From NCBI RefSeq assembly GCF_900101105.1, contig NZ_FNGA01000002.1, positions 294,964 to 358,963 of the forward strand: 64,000 bases of DNA, given 5' to 3'. The notes beneath the pieces were generated by a model that worked only from the letters and a program-made list of their open reading frames with translations, made no database searches and was not told where the DNA came from. Shown here piece after piece: positions 36,992 to 47,520 of the stretch. Each line of letters begins with the position of its first letter. Position 1 is the stretch's first letter. The position numbers and the translations under genes were made by a program. The stretch comes from Maridesulfovibrio ferrireducens (GTDB taxonomy: Bacteria; Desulfobacterota; Desulfovibrionia; Desulfovibrionales; Desulfovibrionaceae).

Positions 36992-38797
36992 ATGAAGGAA
37001 TTCTACTTCTCAAAATTTGAACACAGAACACCCTATAAACCCGTTCCTTTTTCGGGCGGCAGACAATTTCTGTATCAATATCTGGCTACCATAAATATTG
37101 CTATGGGAGTCTGGTACTTTCACTGGCGCTGGTTTTATTCGCTCAACACCGAAGCTCTCTGGTTTTCTATTCCTCTTGCGCTGGCAGAAACTCTCGCTTT
37201 TTTAAGCACCTTTCTTTTCATCATCAACCTATGGGCTTATCGCGACGAAACACCGAAAACCCCACCGAAAACGGTCAGTGATATTCTCGCTGAAAAAGAC
37301 CGTCCACCTGTCGACAGGCCGATTACAGTAGATGTCTTTCTACCGACCTATACAGAAGATCCTGAGCTGGTTCGCTATAGTATACATGACTCCAAAGCCG
37401 TTACTTATCCATATCCGGCAGATATTCGCATTCATATTCTGGATGACGGTAAAAGAGAAGAAATGAGGAATGTAGCAGAGGAAGAACAGGTCGGTTACAT
37501 CACCCGCGATGATAACCGGGGATTCAAGGCTGGAAATTTACGAAATGCCATGGAGCAAACTTCAGGTGACATCATAGTTATCCTAGACGCGGACACCCGC
37601 CCTTTCCCAAAATTTCTGGAACGCACACTGGGGTATTTCAAAGACCCGGATGTCGCATGGGTTCAGACTCCGCAATGGTTCTATGATCTTCCTGAAGGGA
37701 TCACACTTGAAAAATGGCTCGGCAAAAAGCTTGGGAGGACAGGTTCCTTTATCGGTAGAATGATCGAAAATATTATCGGGACCGTAAATATCGGCCGCGA
37801 TATATTCGGAAGTGATCCCCGCATGTTTTATGACTGCATTCTTAGAAAACGCATGAACTTTAATGCGTCTTTCTGCTGCGGAGCAGGGTCACTACATAGA
37901 CGTGAAGCAGTACAACGGGCGGCACTTATCCGTTATGCCGAAGAAATAGAGCGCCATGCTGATCACGCCAGCAAGGATACAGATGATCCAGAACTCGCCG
38001 AAGCCATGCGCTTTGGCGCCATCAGAGGATTCATGACGGAGACTGAAGTAACTCCGTATAAGTACCATGTATCTGAAGACATTTACACCTCGATGCTCCT
38101 CCATGCTGACCGTTCCAGACGGTGGAAATCAATCCACCACCCTGAGATACTTTCAAAAATGTTGTCTCCTCAAGACTTAGGATCATACCTGACACAGAAT
38201 TTTAAATATTCCAGCGGAACTCTCGATCTTCTGCGAAGAGACAATCCGGTTTCGCTTCCCGGACTTTCTTCCGGGCAAAGGCTTATGTATTTCGCCTCAA
38301 CCTTTTCATATTTCGCAGCCTTCTGGATGATCATTTTTCTGATCACTCCACCAATTTTCTATTTCACCAACATTGTTCCGGTGAAAGGTTTTGATCTGGA
38401 CTTTTTTATTCACATTCTTTCTTTCCAGATTATCTGTCAGCTAACTTTCATGTTTGGAACATGGGGAGTGAATACTCTCAGAAACGTTCAATACTACGTA
38501 GCCTTTTTCCCGCTGAATATAAGAGCAATATGGACGGTTCTCAAGGGCAGTACCATCAAATTCAATGTTACGCCCAAGACAGGTGAAAGCAAAGTCAGAC
38601 TGGATCTTGTTCGACCTCAAATCTTTGTAATAGCATTAAACTTAGCAGGAATATTCTGGTACCTAGGACGAATATTCCTCGGGTATGAATATGACCTGCT
38701 GGGATTCATTATTGCAACCTTCTGGTCACTTTTAAACATGTCCTCACTCTTGGTGATAATACGCGCGGCAGCTTGGAGCCCAGACAGCAATAAATAG
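36992..38797 (+). CDS. Cellulose-synthase-like GT2, no PilZ domain
   Basis: Membrane-embedded processive glycosyltransferase. Two N-terminal membrane helices (about residues 30-80) precede the GT2 domain: ILDDGKREEM, LDADTRPFPKFLE (DxD) and FCCGAGSLHRREA, then HVSEDIYTSMLLH (TED-like). Where BcsA has QxxRW, this protein reads QNFKYSSGTLDLL, so the terminal-sugar motif is altered. At least four further membrane helices follow. The C-terminal PilZ domain of BcsA is missing, so c-di-GMP control, if any, must be external. It starts 11 bases after STAS. The polymer is presumably a beta-glucan or related chain. Confidence 0.8.
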   Translation: MKEFYFSKFEHRTPYKPVPFSGGRQFLYQYLATINIAMGVWYFHWRWFYSLNTEALWFSIPLALAETLAFLSTFLFIINLWAYRDETPKTPPKTVSDILAEKDRPPVDRPITVDVFLPTYTEDPELVRYSIHDSKAVTYPYPADIRIHILDDGKREEMRNVAEEEQVGYITRDDNRGFKAGNLRNAMEQTSGDIIVILDADTRPFPKFLERTLGYFKDPDVAWVQTPQWFYDLPEGITLEKWLGKKLGRTGSFIGRMIENIIGTVNIGRDIFGSDPRMFYDCILRKRMNFNASFCCGAGSLHRREAVQRAALIRYAEEIERHADHASKDTDDPELAEAMRFGAIRGFMTETEVTPYKYHVSEDIYTSMLLHADRSRRWKSIHHPEILSKMLSPQDLGSYLTQNFKYSSGTLDLLRRDNPVSLPGLSSGQRLMYFASTFSYFAAFWMIIFLITPPIFYFTNIVPVKGFDLDFFIHILSFQIICQLTFMFGTWGVNTLRNVQYYVAFFPLNIRAIWTVLKGSTIKFNVTPKTGESKVRLDLVRPQIFVIALNLAGIFWYLGRIFLGYEYDLLGFIIATFWSLLNMSSLLVIIRAAAWSPDSNK

Positions 38798-38835
38798 AAA
38801 TAAAGAAGAAATTTGTATAAATATTGGAGATGTAT

Positions 38836-40194
38836 ATGCGTTTCAAGGAAGCTCTGCTGGAAATGCGAAGTCAAATAGCCGTAATACTGGGACTGATCAC
38901 CACAGGAATAATCATATTTCTCCTGACGGACCTCAGCCACATGCAACCGGAACGATTTGTCACGGAAACAGATTCTTCTGGAAAAGCTGTTCCAACTGTC
39001 TCGTTCACTGCGGATATACCTTTTGCCAAGCACCGTGAACTAACTGCTGATGAACTTAAAATGGCCCGAACTGCGTGGAACTATTTTGAGAACAACTGGA
39101 ATTCTGAAACAGGCTTGCCAGATTCAGTTACCGGATTCCATTTCACGACACTATGGGACACATCCTCATACCTGCTTGGTCTTATTTCAGCACATAAACT
39201 TGAAATTATCAGTGATGAAAATTTTCATAGCCGTATGGCAAAGGCTCTGGATTCATTAGCCACAATACCTCTGTATAATGGAGAACTGCCTAACAAAGCT
39301 TATGACACAAAAACCCTTTCCATGACTGACTATCAGAACCAGCCCTCCGAAACTGGCACAGGCTGGAGTGCTATAGACATAGGAAGGTTATTCGTTCCTT
39401 TCAACGTGATTATATACGAATACAACCAATACACGCCGAAAGTTAGAGACATAATTTCTCGTTGGAATTTCAGCCGCATGTTTATAAACGGACAACTTTA
39501 CGGAGTCACATACAAAAACGGTATAGAGCAACTCAATCAGGAAGGACGGTTAGGGTATGAAGAATATGTATCCAAATCATTCGCCTTGCTGGGCTTCGAT
39601 ATAAGCGAAGCTTACAGCTACTTAGATTATACCGGATTTGTAGAAATTGAAGACGTTGAAGTTCCTGTGGATACCCGCAGCTCCTCACGCTTCGGGGCAC
39701 ACACTTATGCTCTGAGTGAACCTTACATTCTGGACGGTCTGGAATTCGGATGGGACTATTTCTCAAATGAGTTTTCTTACCGCATTTACCTTGCTCAGCA
39801 AAACCGCTGGGAGAATACAGGAATCATAACCGCTGTTACCGAAACGGCCCTGAATGAAGACCCTTTCTTTGTCTACAACACAGTATTCGGAGAAGGTAAA
39901 AAGTGGGCTTGTCTAACTTCTGAGGGGCTTGAATCCTCGGCATGGCGGACACTCAGTACCAAGGCTATTTTCGGATGGAACAGTCTTTATGATACAGAAT
40001 ACACGGAAATGCTCCTTGATAAGGCTATGCAACTAACCACAGAAAAAAACGGATTCTATGCCGGAACATATGAAAGCGATGGACGGACAAATTCCGTCAC
40101 AACCTGTAACACCAACGGAATCATTCTCGAAGCCCTGTGCTATAGGAAATTCGGACCTTTCCTCCGAATTCAAGGCCGGGGGAACAAGGATTAA
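38836..40194 (+). CDS. DUF3131 protein 1, membrane-anchored
   Basis: A membrane helix at about residues 15-37 precedes a periplasmic DUF3131 domain: ARTAWNYFENNW at the start, YNGELPNKAYD, TGWSAIDIGRLFVPF and STKAIFGWNSLYDTEYTEML near the end. The domain is all-helical and is related to (alpha/alpha)-barrel carbohydrate enzymes. I start at 38836, where GGAG has the best spacing; 38824 (TTG) and 38830 are alternatives. It directly follows the GT2 gene, so it probably acts on the nascent chain. Confidence 0.75.
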   Translation: MRFKEALLEMRSQIAVILGLITTGIIIFLLTDLSHMQPERFVTETDSSGKAVPTVSFTADIPFAKHRELTADELKMARTAWNYFENNWNSETGLPDSVTGFHFTTLWDTSSYLLGLISAHKLEIISDENFHSRMAKALDSLATIPLYNGELPNKAYDTKTLSMTDYQNQPSETGTGWSAIDIGRLFVPFNVIIYEYNQYTPKVRDIISRWNFSRMFINGQLYGVTYKNGIEQLNQEGRLGYEEYVSKSFALLGFDISEAYSYLDYTGFVEIEDVEVPVDTRSSSRFGAHTYALSEPYILDGLEFGWDYFSNEFSYRIYLAQQNRWENTGIITAVTETALNEDPFFVYNTVFGEGKKWACLTSEGLESSAWRTLSTKAIFGWNSLYDTEYTEMLLDKAMQLTTEKNGFYAGTYESDGRTNSVTTCNTNGIILEALCYRKFGPFLRIQGRGNKD

Positions 40195-40196
40195 TC

Positions 40197-41243
40197 ATGT
40201 CCCTTGGCAGAGAACTAGTACTTGCAGTTTTTCTGATGCTTTTTTCGAGCACCCTCTGCTGCGGAGAAGATAAACCTTTGTATATAAAAAACATTCCCAG
40301 CCCGGGAATGAAGACACTTGGTCAAAAAGATAAGGGTTGGAGTTTTCTGGATATGCTGGAGAGGTCATTTAAAATTGATACTGAACGTTTTAACGGCAAA
40401 CAATCTTTCGGTGAAGTTATGGCAAGAGAGATGTCCATAAACGTGGGGTACACAACAGCAGTAACAAGTATGGAGCAAGCAAACAGTGACGGGAATTCCC
40501 CGAAAGAAATAGTGAAACAAACTTTTACAGAGACAATCGGATTCAACGGGCTTTCACCTTATTATGGCAGAGTGACTTTCTATCAATATGCAGATTCAAC
40601 CTATCAGCAAGGATATGAACCCGATTTCAGCTACAGTTTCGGGGTAGCAAATTATGCACCGGATACACTTAGCATTGAATACTCAAACTACGGAGGAAAC
40701 AGGCTTTCTCCGAAAGTGGGTGAGGAATTTACAGACTTAAATCAGGGGACCATAACGACAACTTACAGGTTTGAAGTACCGGAAACCATCGTAAGATTCC
40801 TGCACCCTGATGACGAGGCTCGAATTCTGGGCTGGGCGTCATATAACCTGACTCCTGAATATCAGCCCGGTAGATGGTGGAAACAATGGTTCGGCTTAGG
40901 GGTTTCAGTTCCAATATGGAATAACATAAGTCTCTGGGCACAGGGCAATCTTTACCCGGATTCATCGCAGACAACATCCGGCGATCCTGATTTTACCTAC
41001 GGCTTCGGTTACTATGACTGGTCACCCGGGGGATTTATTCTAGCTTTCAGCAGTTATGCCCCTAATGGTTTCCCATGGGGAAACAGTGGCAAAAAAGGAG
41101 ACTTCATGGATGGCAGTGTCTTTTTAGGTTACAATCTGGATCTTGAAGCCATCTGGAATTTTTTCGCAGGTAGACCGAGCAGAACAGAACCAAAGCCAAG
41201 CAAATCCCGCCCGCCATGGGGCCCACGTTATATGGAATGGTGA
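40197..41243 (+). CDS. Exported protein, likely outer membrane beta-barrel
   Basis: Signal peptide (LAVFLMLFSSTLCCG). The mature chain alternates hydrophobic and polar residues with many aromatics: ISLWAQGNLYPDSSQT, FTYGFGYYDWSPGGFIL, GSVFLGYNLDLEAIWNFF. This suggests an 8-14-stranded barrel, ending WGPRYMEW. No database family is recognised. It sits between DUF3131 genes 1 and 2, so an export or anchoring role for the polysaccharide is inferred. Confidence 0.6.
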   Translation: MSLGRELVLAVFLMLFSSTLCCGEDKPLYIKNIPSPGMKTLGQKDKGWSFLDMLERSFKIDTERFNGKQSFGEVMAREMSINVGYTTAVTSMEQANSDGNSPKEIVKQTFTETIGFNGLSPYYGRVTFYQYADSTYQQGYEPDFSYSFGVANYAPDTLSIEYSNYGGNRLSPKVGEEFTDLNQGTITTTYRFEVPETIVRFLHPDDEARILGWASYNLTPEYQPGRWWKQWFGLGVSVPIWNNISLWAQGNLYPDSSQTTSGDPDFTYGFGYYDWSPGGFILAFSSYAPNGFPWGNSGKKGDFMDGSVFLGYNLDLEAIWNFFAGRPSRTEPKPSKSRPPWGPRYMEW

Positions 41244-41250
41244 GAATTAA

Positions 41251-42777
41251 ATGAAACAGAAAACAGGTCTTATCAAATTCTTCCCAACCGCTGCACTCAT
41301 TGCAGGATTGCTTATCCTGTGCGGGTGTAAGCTGCACTCACATTCAGTAAGTGATGATATTTTCACGTTCAAAAGAATTTCCGCTGAACCTTTTCCCAGA
41401 CATACAGCCACTACGAGTAATTTTTGGGAACAGGAATCACCACCTGTCTTATCCGAAAAGGATTTACACAATGCAAAACAGGCATGGGCTTATTTTGACC
41501 GCACGGTGTTTCCCGAAACAGGTCTGCCGCAAGGAGCTGTCGGCAGTGACACTCTAACCATACATAACATCGCAGGATACCTCGCGGCACTTACATGTGC
41601 TAAAAGATTAGAAATAATAGACAGCATTACTTTCCATTCACGTATGACAAAGTTGGTTACGTGGCTTAATTCCATGGAACTGAACTCATTTGGAACACCC
41701 AACACTTTTTACAGTGCGCGAACCGGACAAATGATCCGAGGCGACGGACAACAGGGAGAGGAAGGTCATTCTGCCATAGACATAGGTAGAATGCTTATCT
41801 GGCTGCGCATTGTACGCAACGAATTCCCCACCCACTCTGCGGCTATAGACAGAGCGGTTTTAAGGTGGAATTTCCGAAAATTGCTTGATGCCGAGGGACT
41901 CCTTTACGGTGCATATAAAGATAATTCAGGGAAACTTAAGTCCTATCGACAAGGCAGCCTCGGCCTGCTGCAATACGCAGCTAAAGGATTCGCACTCTGG
42001 GGATTTGATGTAAAAGCATCCCTGCGCATTGACCATTATTCAATGGTGACAATAAATAAATTTCTACTTCCATTCGACAACCGTCCTATCAAAGAAGCCG
42101 GACTTTCACGTCCGCAAGGTGAACCTTTTCAGATCGGTCCGGTTATCACAGGCATGAGTTCACTGGGAGGAATGGAACTGGGCTGGGCAACCCCCCTCTA
42201 CGAAACAAAAATAGACAGCTGGCCGGAAGATTCTGCGTCCAGACAACTGACCTCTGCCGCTTTTGAGGTTCAACGATCCCGCTACACAGTTGAAGGAAAA
42301 CTGACAGCACGAACAGAGCACAATCTCGACCGCCCTCCTTACTATGTAATAGACTCAGTTTTTGCCCTTGGTGAACCTTTCGCGACTATAGATAAATCCG
42401 GAACCAGACAAGCTGAACAATCATGCGTTTCCACCGGAGCCACATTTCTTCTCTGGGCCATGTTCAATGATCCTTACACCGATCTGCTAATGAACGCGGT
42501 TTCAGATATGTATGACAGTTACGGAGGATGGTACGCCGGTTACTACGAAGACGGAGGAATCGCGAACAAGTCCATTTCATTAAATGACAATGCCGCCATT
42601 CTGGAAGCTCTGACTTTTGTCCATTCCGGAATCCTTTATAGAGACTCAGTCATGCCGGGATATTGGGAAATTACGCTTGAAAATAAATCTTTTGAACCAA
42701 AAGGATTACCTCCGTCCAGATTTCAAAATGATTTTCAACCACTGCTGCCTATGACAAAAGCGGAACCGATGCCATGA
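41251..42777 (+). CDS. DUF3131 protein 2, lipoprotein
   Basis: The lipobox is LCGC near residue 25, followed by a DUF3131 domain: AKQAWAYFDRTVFPETGLP, HSAIDIGRMLIWLRIV, GSLGLLQYAAKGFALWGFD, and YDSYGGWYAGYYEDGG near the C-terminus. It shares the SAxDxGR core and the Trp-rich end with the other paralogues. Its stop overlaps the start of the next gene. Confidence 0.75.
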   Translation: MKQKTGLIKFFPTAALIAGLLILCGCKLHSHSVSDDIFTFKRISAEPFPRHTATTSNFWEQESPPVLSEKDLHNAKQAWAYFDRTVFPETGLPQGAVGSDTLTIHNIAGYLAALTCAKRLEIIDSITFHSRMTKLVTWLNSMELNSFGTPNTFYSARTGQMIRGDGQQGEEGHSAIDIGRMLIWLRIVRNEFPTHSAAIDRAVLRWNFRKLLDAEGLLYGAYKDNSGKLKSYRQGSLGLLQYAAKGFALWGFDVKASLRIDHYSMVTINKFLLPFDNRPIKEAGLSRPQGEPFQIGPVITGMSSLGGMELGWATPLYETKIDSWPEDSASRQLTSAAFEVQRSRYTVEGKLTARTEHNLDRPPYYVIDSVFALGEPFATIDKSGTRQAEQSCVSTGATFLLWAMFNDPYTDLLMNAVSDMYDSYGGWYAGYYEDGGIANKSISLNDNAAILEALTFVHSGILYRDSVMPGYWEITLENKSFEPKGLPPSRFQNDFQPLLPMTKAEPMP

Positions 42778-44201
42778 GAATAATATTTAAAAAATACATT
42801 TCAATTCTTGTGCTGCTTGCTCTCGTAACTTCTGGATTTGCAATATCATTTCCAGAAACCACGGAAGCGGGATTCTCCCCTGCAACCAGACAGATTCCAA
42901 GACAAGGCCCACTCACGCCGCAAGAACAAAAGTGGGCGGAAACCGCATGGGATTACTTCAAAAACAACGTTAACCAGCAGACCGGACTTGCTGGGGCACA
43001 GCCCAATTATTCGCCGTTCACCATGTGGGATCTTTCAGCACATATAGCCGCGGTTGTTGCGGCCAAAGAGCTTGGAATTATTGATAGCAAAGAGTTTGAT
43101 TCGCGCATTAGAAAAATTGTTGCATGGCTGAACATCATGGAACTTTTCAGAGGCGACCTGCCTAATCAATTTTACAGTGCGGACAACGGAGCAATGGTGG
43201 ACTGGTCCAATCAGCCCGGCGCGCTTGGCTGGTCTGCACTCGACCTTGGCAGACTTCTGACTTGGCTGAAAATATTAAAAGAACGCTACCCGGAATATGC
43301 AGAACAGATTGATAAATCCGTCATGCGCTGGAACTGGTCCAAGCTTATGGATCGGCAAGGTATTATGTTCGGCGCGAGTTATTACCAACGCGACGAAAAT
43401 AACCTGATCCACTACGCTGAAGGAAGGCTCGGATACGAAGAATATGCGGCTAGAGGGTTCGGACTATGGGGAGCAGACACAACGACTGCTTCCAAAATTG
43501 ATCCTTACTCTACCATTACAATTTTTGGAGTTGCCGTTCCTTTTGATGCGCGCGATCCTGAGAATGAACATGCACCGAACTTCGTAGTTACCGAAAATTA
43601 CGTTCTCGACGGAATAGAACACAACTGGGATCTACCCGGTGACCACAATGACAATGTGAACCGCCACAGTGACCCGATGCAGGCCAAATTTGCATGGGAT
43701 GTTTACAAAGCTCAAGAATCACGCTTTTTGAATACCGGAATACTTACCGCAAAAACCGAAGACGCTGTGGACCAAGCACCCTACTTTATCTACGACACCA
43801 TCCTCGGACACGGAATCCCCTGGGCAACATTAAGCCACGAGGGAACAGCTATGCCGGAACTGTCCAGCCTGAACACCAAAGCGGCGCTAGGGCTCTGGGT
43901 TCTGTTCAAATCCGATTACACTGACCTTCTGGCGGAGGTAGCTTCCACCATGTACGAACCGGGCAAAGGTTTCTATGTGGGCCGTTACGAAAAAACCGGG
44001 AAGCTGAACCAAGCCATAACTCTGAACGGTAACGGAGTTATTTTAGAAATTCTGCTCTACAAAACTCAGGGTAAACTGCTGAAATACAGTGACAGCAAAA
44101 GCTACTGGGATAAATTCTTTGAAAGCAATTCTCTGCCTTCTAAGGCGCTACCTCCTTGGAAATATCAACCGTACATAACCATACACAAATATGACCCCTG
44201 A
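42774..44201 (+). CDS. DUF3131 protein 3, secreted
   Basis: Signal peptide (ISILVLLALVTSGFA). The DUF3131 domain follows: AETAWDYFKNNVNQQTGLAG, GWSALDLGRLLTWLKILK, GRLGYEEYAARGFGLWGAD, NTKAALGLWVLFKSDYTDLL. Conserved Asp/Arg in the DxGR segment recur in all paralogues. It overlaps the previous gene by four bases and runs just into the next gene's leader, indicating tight co-expression. Confidence 0.75.
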   Translation: MRIIFKKYISILVLLALVTSGFAISFPETTEAGFSPATRQIPRQGPLTPQEQKWAETAWDYFKNNVNQQTGLAGAQPNYSPFTMWDLSAHIAAVVAAKELGIIDSKEFDSRIRKIVAWLNIMELFRGDLPNQFYSADNGAMVDWSNQPGALGWSALDLGRLLTWLKILKERYPEYAEQIDKSVMRWNWSKLMDRQGIMFGASYYQRDENNLIHYAEGRLGYEEYAARGFGLWGADTTTASKIDPYSTITIFGVAVPFDARDPENEHAPNFVVTENYVLDGIEHNWDLPGDHNDNVNRHSDPMQAKFAWDVYKAQESRFLNTGILTAKTEDAVDQAPYFIYDTILGHGIPWATLSHEGTAMPELSSLNTKAALGLWVLFKSDYTDLLAEVASTMYEPGKGFYVGRYEKTGKLNQAITLNGNGVILEILLYKTQGKLLKYSDSKSYWDKFFESNSLPSKALPPWKYQPYITIHKYDP

Positions 44202-44211
44202 TGGAGTTTTC

Positions 44212-45624
44212 ATGATTCGTCGCAAGGCCGCAATTTTTCTAATTACACTATTCCTGCTTCCCATGGTTGCAGGGTGCGGTGCTATTTATGAAACTGTAAA
44301 ATGCGGATTTTCTTCACCATATGATGAAAATGAAATTGTTCTTACACAGTGCAATATATTGTCCGACAGAGGACAGCTTTTCGCGGAAGTGGCGTGGACA
44401 TATTTTGAAAAAAATTACAACTCAGGCACCGGACTGGTGAACGCGGCTGAAAACTATCCTTACACTTCCGTGGGAGAAATTGCGGCCTATCTTTCCGCAC
44501 TAATGGCCGCGCACCATATGAATATTCTGGATGAAAGATCATTCTGCCAACGGGTCGGTAAACTCATTGAATGGCTTAATGCGATGGAACTTTATGCGGG
44601 GCAGTTACCCAACCTGATTTACAACACGAACACAGGGCGCATGGTCGGATTTGACATGAAACCCGGATCTGCCGGATTTTCAGCAATGGATATAGGAAGA
44701 CTGCTGACTTGGCTTAAAGTTTTAAAATCAAATTATCCGCTTTTTGCAGAAGGCGTAGACCGCGCGGTGCTGCGTTGGAATTTCTGCCTTGCCATATCAA
44801 GTGATGACACGCTTCGAAGCGGACGAACTGTAAACGGAAAAACAGAATTTATATATGAAGGAAGGCTTGGCTGGGAAGCTTACGCCGCCAGAGGGTACGA
44901 ACTGTGGGGGCTGAACATCCGTTCCTCCGTTCCCTCTCCCCTGCGCTACATAGAAATATACGGTTATAAAATCCCCTATGACCCACGGGATTCGATATCC
45001 ACGGGAGTCCCCGTTTATCTAACATCCACACCTTTTTTACTTGAAGGTATGGAGTTCGGTTTTTCGGATACGGGTATACCAGAAAGTCACCCCTCCGGGG
45101 ATGATGCGCTTGAGCGGTCAAAAATGGCCCAAAACGTTTATAATATTCAAGAAGAACGTTATCGCCGCGAAGGCATCATGACAGCCAGAAGTGAAAACGG
45201 TGTAGACAAACCTCCCTACGCAATAATCGGGACAATTACAGCAGAAGGAAAGCTCTGGCCTACAATTTCACGATCGGGAGAAATACATTATGATCTGGCT
45301 GTTTTTTCAACCCGCGCGATTTTCGGAATGTGGTCATTGTGGGATACCGATTATACCCGCTTCATAATGGCGGCCGCGGCCTGTTGTTTCTTTGAAGAAG
45401 GACGCGGATGGCTTGAAGGACGATATGAAAAAAATTGGAGAATAAATCGGGTCATTGTACTTGAAACAAATGCCATGGTGCTGGAATCTTTGCTCCACAG
45501 ACTTACAGGCCCACTCGTTAAAGTCGCTAAGGAACCAAGTTTCATAGATTTCTATATCCGCAAGGAATTACCTATGAGTGATTATCCACGCTGTCTTCCG
45601 GGCAGAGAAAGGGAGGATTTATAA
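44212..45624 (+). CDS. DUF3131 protein 4, lipoprotein
   Basis: Starts at 44212, where GGAG lies upstream; the earlier Met at 44191 overlaps gene 3. The lipobox is VAGC near residue 20. The DUF3131 domain contains AEVAWTYFEKNYNSGTGLV, GFSAMDIGRLLTWLKVLK, GRLGWEAYAARGYELWGLN and STRAIFGMWSLWDTDYTRFI. Closest in layout to gene 3, so they may be recent duplicates. Confidence 0.75.
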   Translation: MIRRKAAIFLITLFLLPMVAGCGAIYETVKCGFSSPYDENEIVLTQCNILSDRGQLFAEVAWTYFEKNYNSGTGLVNAAENYPYTSVGEIAAYLSALMAAHHMNILDERSFCQRVGKLIEWLNAMELYAGQLPNLIYNTNTGRMVGFDMKPGSAGFSAMDIGRLLTWLKVLKSNYPLFAEGVDRAVLRWNFCLAISSDDTLRSGRTVNGKTEFIYEGRLGWEAYAARGYELWGLNIRSSVPSPLRYIEIYGYKIPYDPRDSISTGVPVYLTSTPFLLEGMEFGFSDTGIPESHPSGDDALERSKMAQNVYNIQEERYRREGIMTARSENGVDKPPYAIIGTITAEGKLWPTISRSGEIHYDLAVFSTRAIFGMWSLWDTDYTRFIMAAAACCFFEEGRGWLEGRYEKNWRINRVIVLETNAMVLESLLHRLTGPLVKVAKEPSFIDFYIRKELPMSDYPRCLPGREREDL

Positions 45625-45625
45625 C

Positions 45626-47509
45626 ATGAAAATCTTCCGCATTCTGACAGTAACCTTTGCGATATGTTTGATGAGTGCAATTTCAGCTATGGCTGCTTTC
45701 GACGGACTGGGCCAGCTAGTTTCCAGCCCGACATTTGCTGAAGCGGTTGCCCTCTATAAAAATGGAAAGTTTGAACCATCCGCCATGATTTTGCAGGATC
45801 TAGCTGAAAATATGAGAGGACTCTCTCCGGAAGTCAGCGGAATAGTCTTTGTTATGGCCAGCCGAGCAGCTGAAAACGCCGGAAACGCAAGAGCCTACGA
45901 ATCTTGGGGAATGGCCACAGCACGCTTTGCAAGAGCCGGAATGTCGTGGAATGAAGTCCGCAAAAATCTAGATCAACAACTTGAAATGGCTAGGCTCGGA
46001 GCCGCCGGACCTGCTGCAGTGGGAGCGGGACAAGCACCCGGATTTGCAGGCCCCGCAGTCAGTCTTCCACCGGAAGCAGGAAGAATGGCGACCGCATGGG
46101 AATTATTCGGTCTAAAAAACTACATTAGACCCTCCACCGGACTACGCAGAGAAAAAACAGCCGATCAAATATGGAACAACATGGGAGATGCAGGACAAGG
46201 GGCTATTACAGTTATTCCTTATTCTGAAGGAGTATGGGGTCCAAATATTTCCGGCACAAGCACTCCTCCAATTGTGAAAACGACAGAAGTGCCCAGAAAT
46301 CACAGCTCAGCCGCGGCAGCAGCAACAATCGCCGCAGCCAAGGATTCAACTAGCTCGAAACCTGCATTAAGTGAAACTTACCGGGACGCAGCCCGTCTGG
46401 CATGGAGTTATTTCCAGCGGAATTACCAGCCGTCTACAGGACTTTACAACGGTCTGGACCTCTACTCCATTACTACGGTTTGGGAAATTGGCTCATCACT
46501 TGCCGCACTTAACGCCGCTTATGAATTAGAACTTATAAATGGTGATGAATTTAAACAGCGGGCAGGTTTAATGATGCAAACGCTGTCATCCATGGATCTG
46601 TATAACAACGAACTGCCTAACAAACTGTACTTTGCCGAGTCGGCAAGAATGGTTGGTGAAGACCAAAAACCGACGTCATCCGGAATAGGATGGGTTGGAC
46701 CAGATGTAGCAAGATTGCTGCTCTGGCTCAAAAAGACAGCAACACTACACCCCGAATTTAAATCTACTGTTGAAAAAATTTTCAAACGGATGCGCACAGA
46801 AAAACTCGTCACAAACGGGCTGATCTACAGCATGAATGTTTATGCAGGAAAGGAAATTCTAACGGTAGTCAATGGCTTCGGTTATGGCTCTTATGCAGCA
46901 GAATGCTTAAAACCTTGGGGTTTTAATGCTTGGGCTTCAAGTGATTACCGCAAAACTCTCGGCTACAAAAACATGCTGGGAGTAAAGGTTCCGTTCGATA
47001 AATCAGCAAAAGCCCTCCTTTCTTCCAAACCCTTTGTGCTAACCCTTATGGAATTCGGAAAATCAGATAACGAACAGGATAAACTTATAAGGCGTATCTA
47101 TGAAGTGCAGGAAGCTCGTTACAAAAAAACAAAAACAATTACCAGTGCAAGCGATGGAAGACTGGATCGTGCTCCATGGTTTGCGACCAGCGCAATCATA
47201 GCGGAAAAAGGGGAAAAAACATGGCAATGTATCAGCCCGTATTCCGAAAAACCTATTAAACTGTTCTGGTCATCCACAGCAATGGCTTTCGGCTGGGACG
47301 CTCTTTACAATACGGCCTACACACGCATGCTAATCGAAAACCTCTACCCGCTAAAAGAGCAAGGTAAAGGGTTTTATGCAGGAAAATATGAAACCGAGGG
47401 TACAAACAAAGCCCTGACACTCGAAACCAACGCTTTAATTCTTGAAGCCGCCATGTACAGGAAAATGTCAGGAACTATTACGCCTACGTCAAACAAAAAT
47501 CGGAAATAG
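45626..47509 (+). CDS. DUF3131 protein 5 with N-terminal helical module
   Basis: Signal peptide (ILTVTFAICLMSAISAMA), then about 110 residues of helical, TPR-like sequence (EAVALYKNGKFEPSAMILQD), a Gly/Ala-rich linker, and the DUF3131 domain from about residue 255 (DAARLAWSYFQRNYQPSTGLY, GWVGPDVARLLLWLK). The DxGR Gly is Val-Ala here (DVAR), a deviation from its relatives. The start at 45626 follows GAGGA. The extra module suggests it is the scaffold or partner-binding member. Confidence 0.75.
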   Translation: MKIFRILTVTFAICLMSAISAMAAFDGLGQLVSSPTFAEAVALYKNGKFEPSAMILQDLAENMRGLSPEVSGIVFVMASRAAENAGNARAYESWGMATARFARAGMSWNEVRKNLDQQLEMARLGAAGPAAVGAGQAPGFAGPAVSLPPEAGRMATAWELFGLKNYIRPSTGLRREKTADQIWNNMGDAGQGAITVIPYSEGVWGPNISGTSTPPIVKTTEVPRNHSSAAAAATIAAAKDSTSSKPALSETYRDAARLAWSYFQRNYQPSTGLYNGLDLYSITTVWEIGSSLAALNAAYELELINGDEFKQRAGLMMQTLSSMDLYNNELPNKLYFAESARMVGEDQKPTSSGIGWVGPDVARLLLWLKKTATLHPEFKSTVEKIFKRMRTEKLVTNGLIYSMNVYAGKEILTVVNGFGYGSYAAECLKPWGFNAWASSDYRKTLGYKNMLGVKVPFDKSAKALLSSKPFVLTLMEFGKSDNEQDKLIRRIYEVQEARYKKTKTITSASDGRLDRAPWFATSAIIAEKGEKTWQCISPYSEKPIKLFWSSTAMAFGWDALYNTAYTRMLIENLYPLKEQGKGFYAGKYETEGTNKALTLETNALILEAAMYRKMSGTITPTSNKNRK

Positions 47510-47520
47510 GGAGAATTGCC

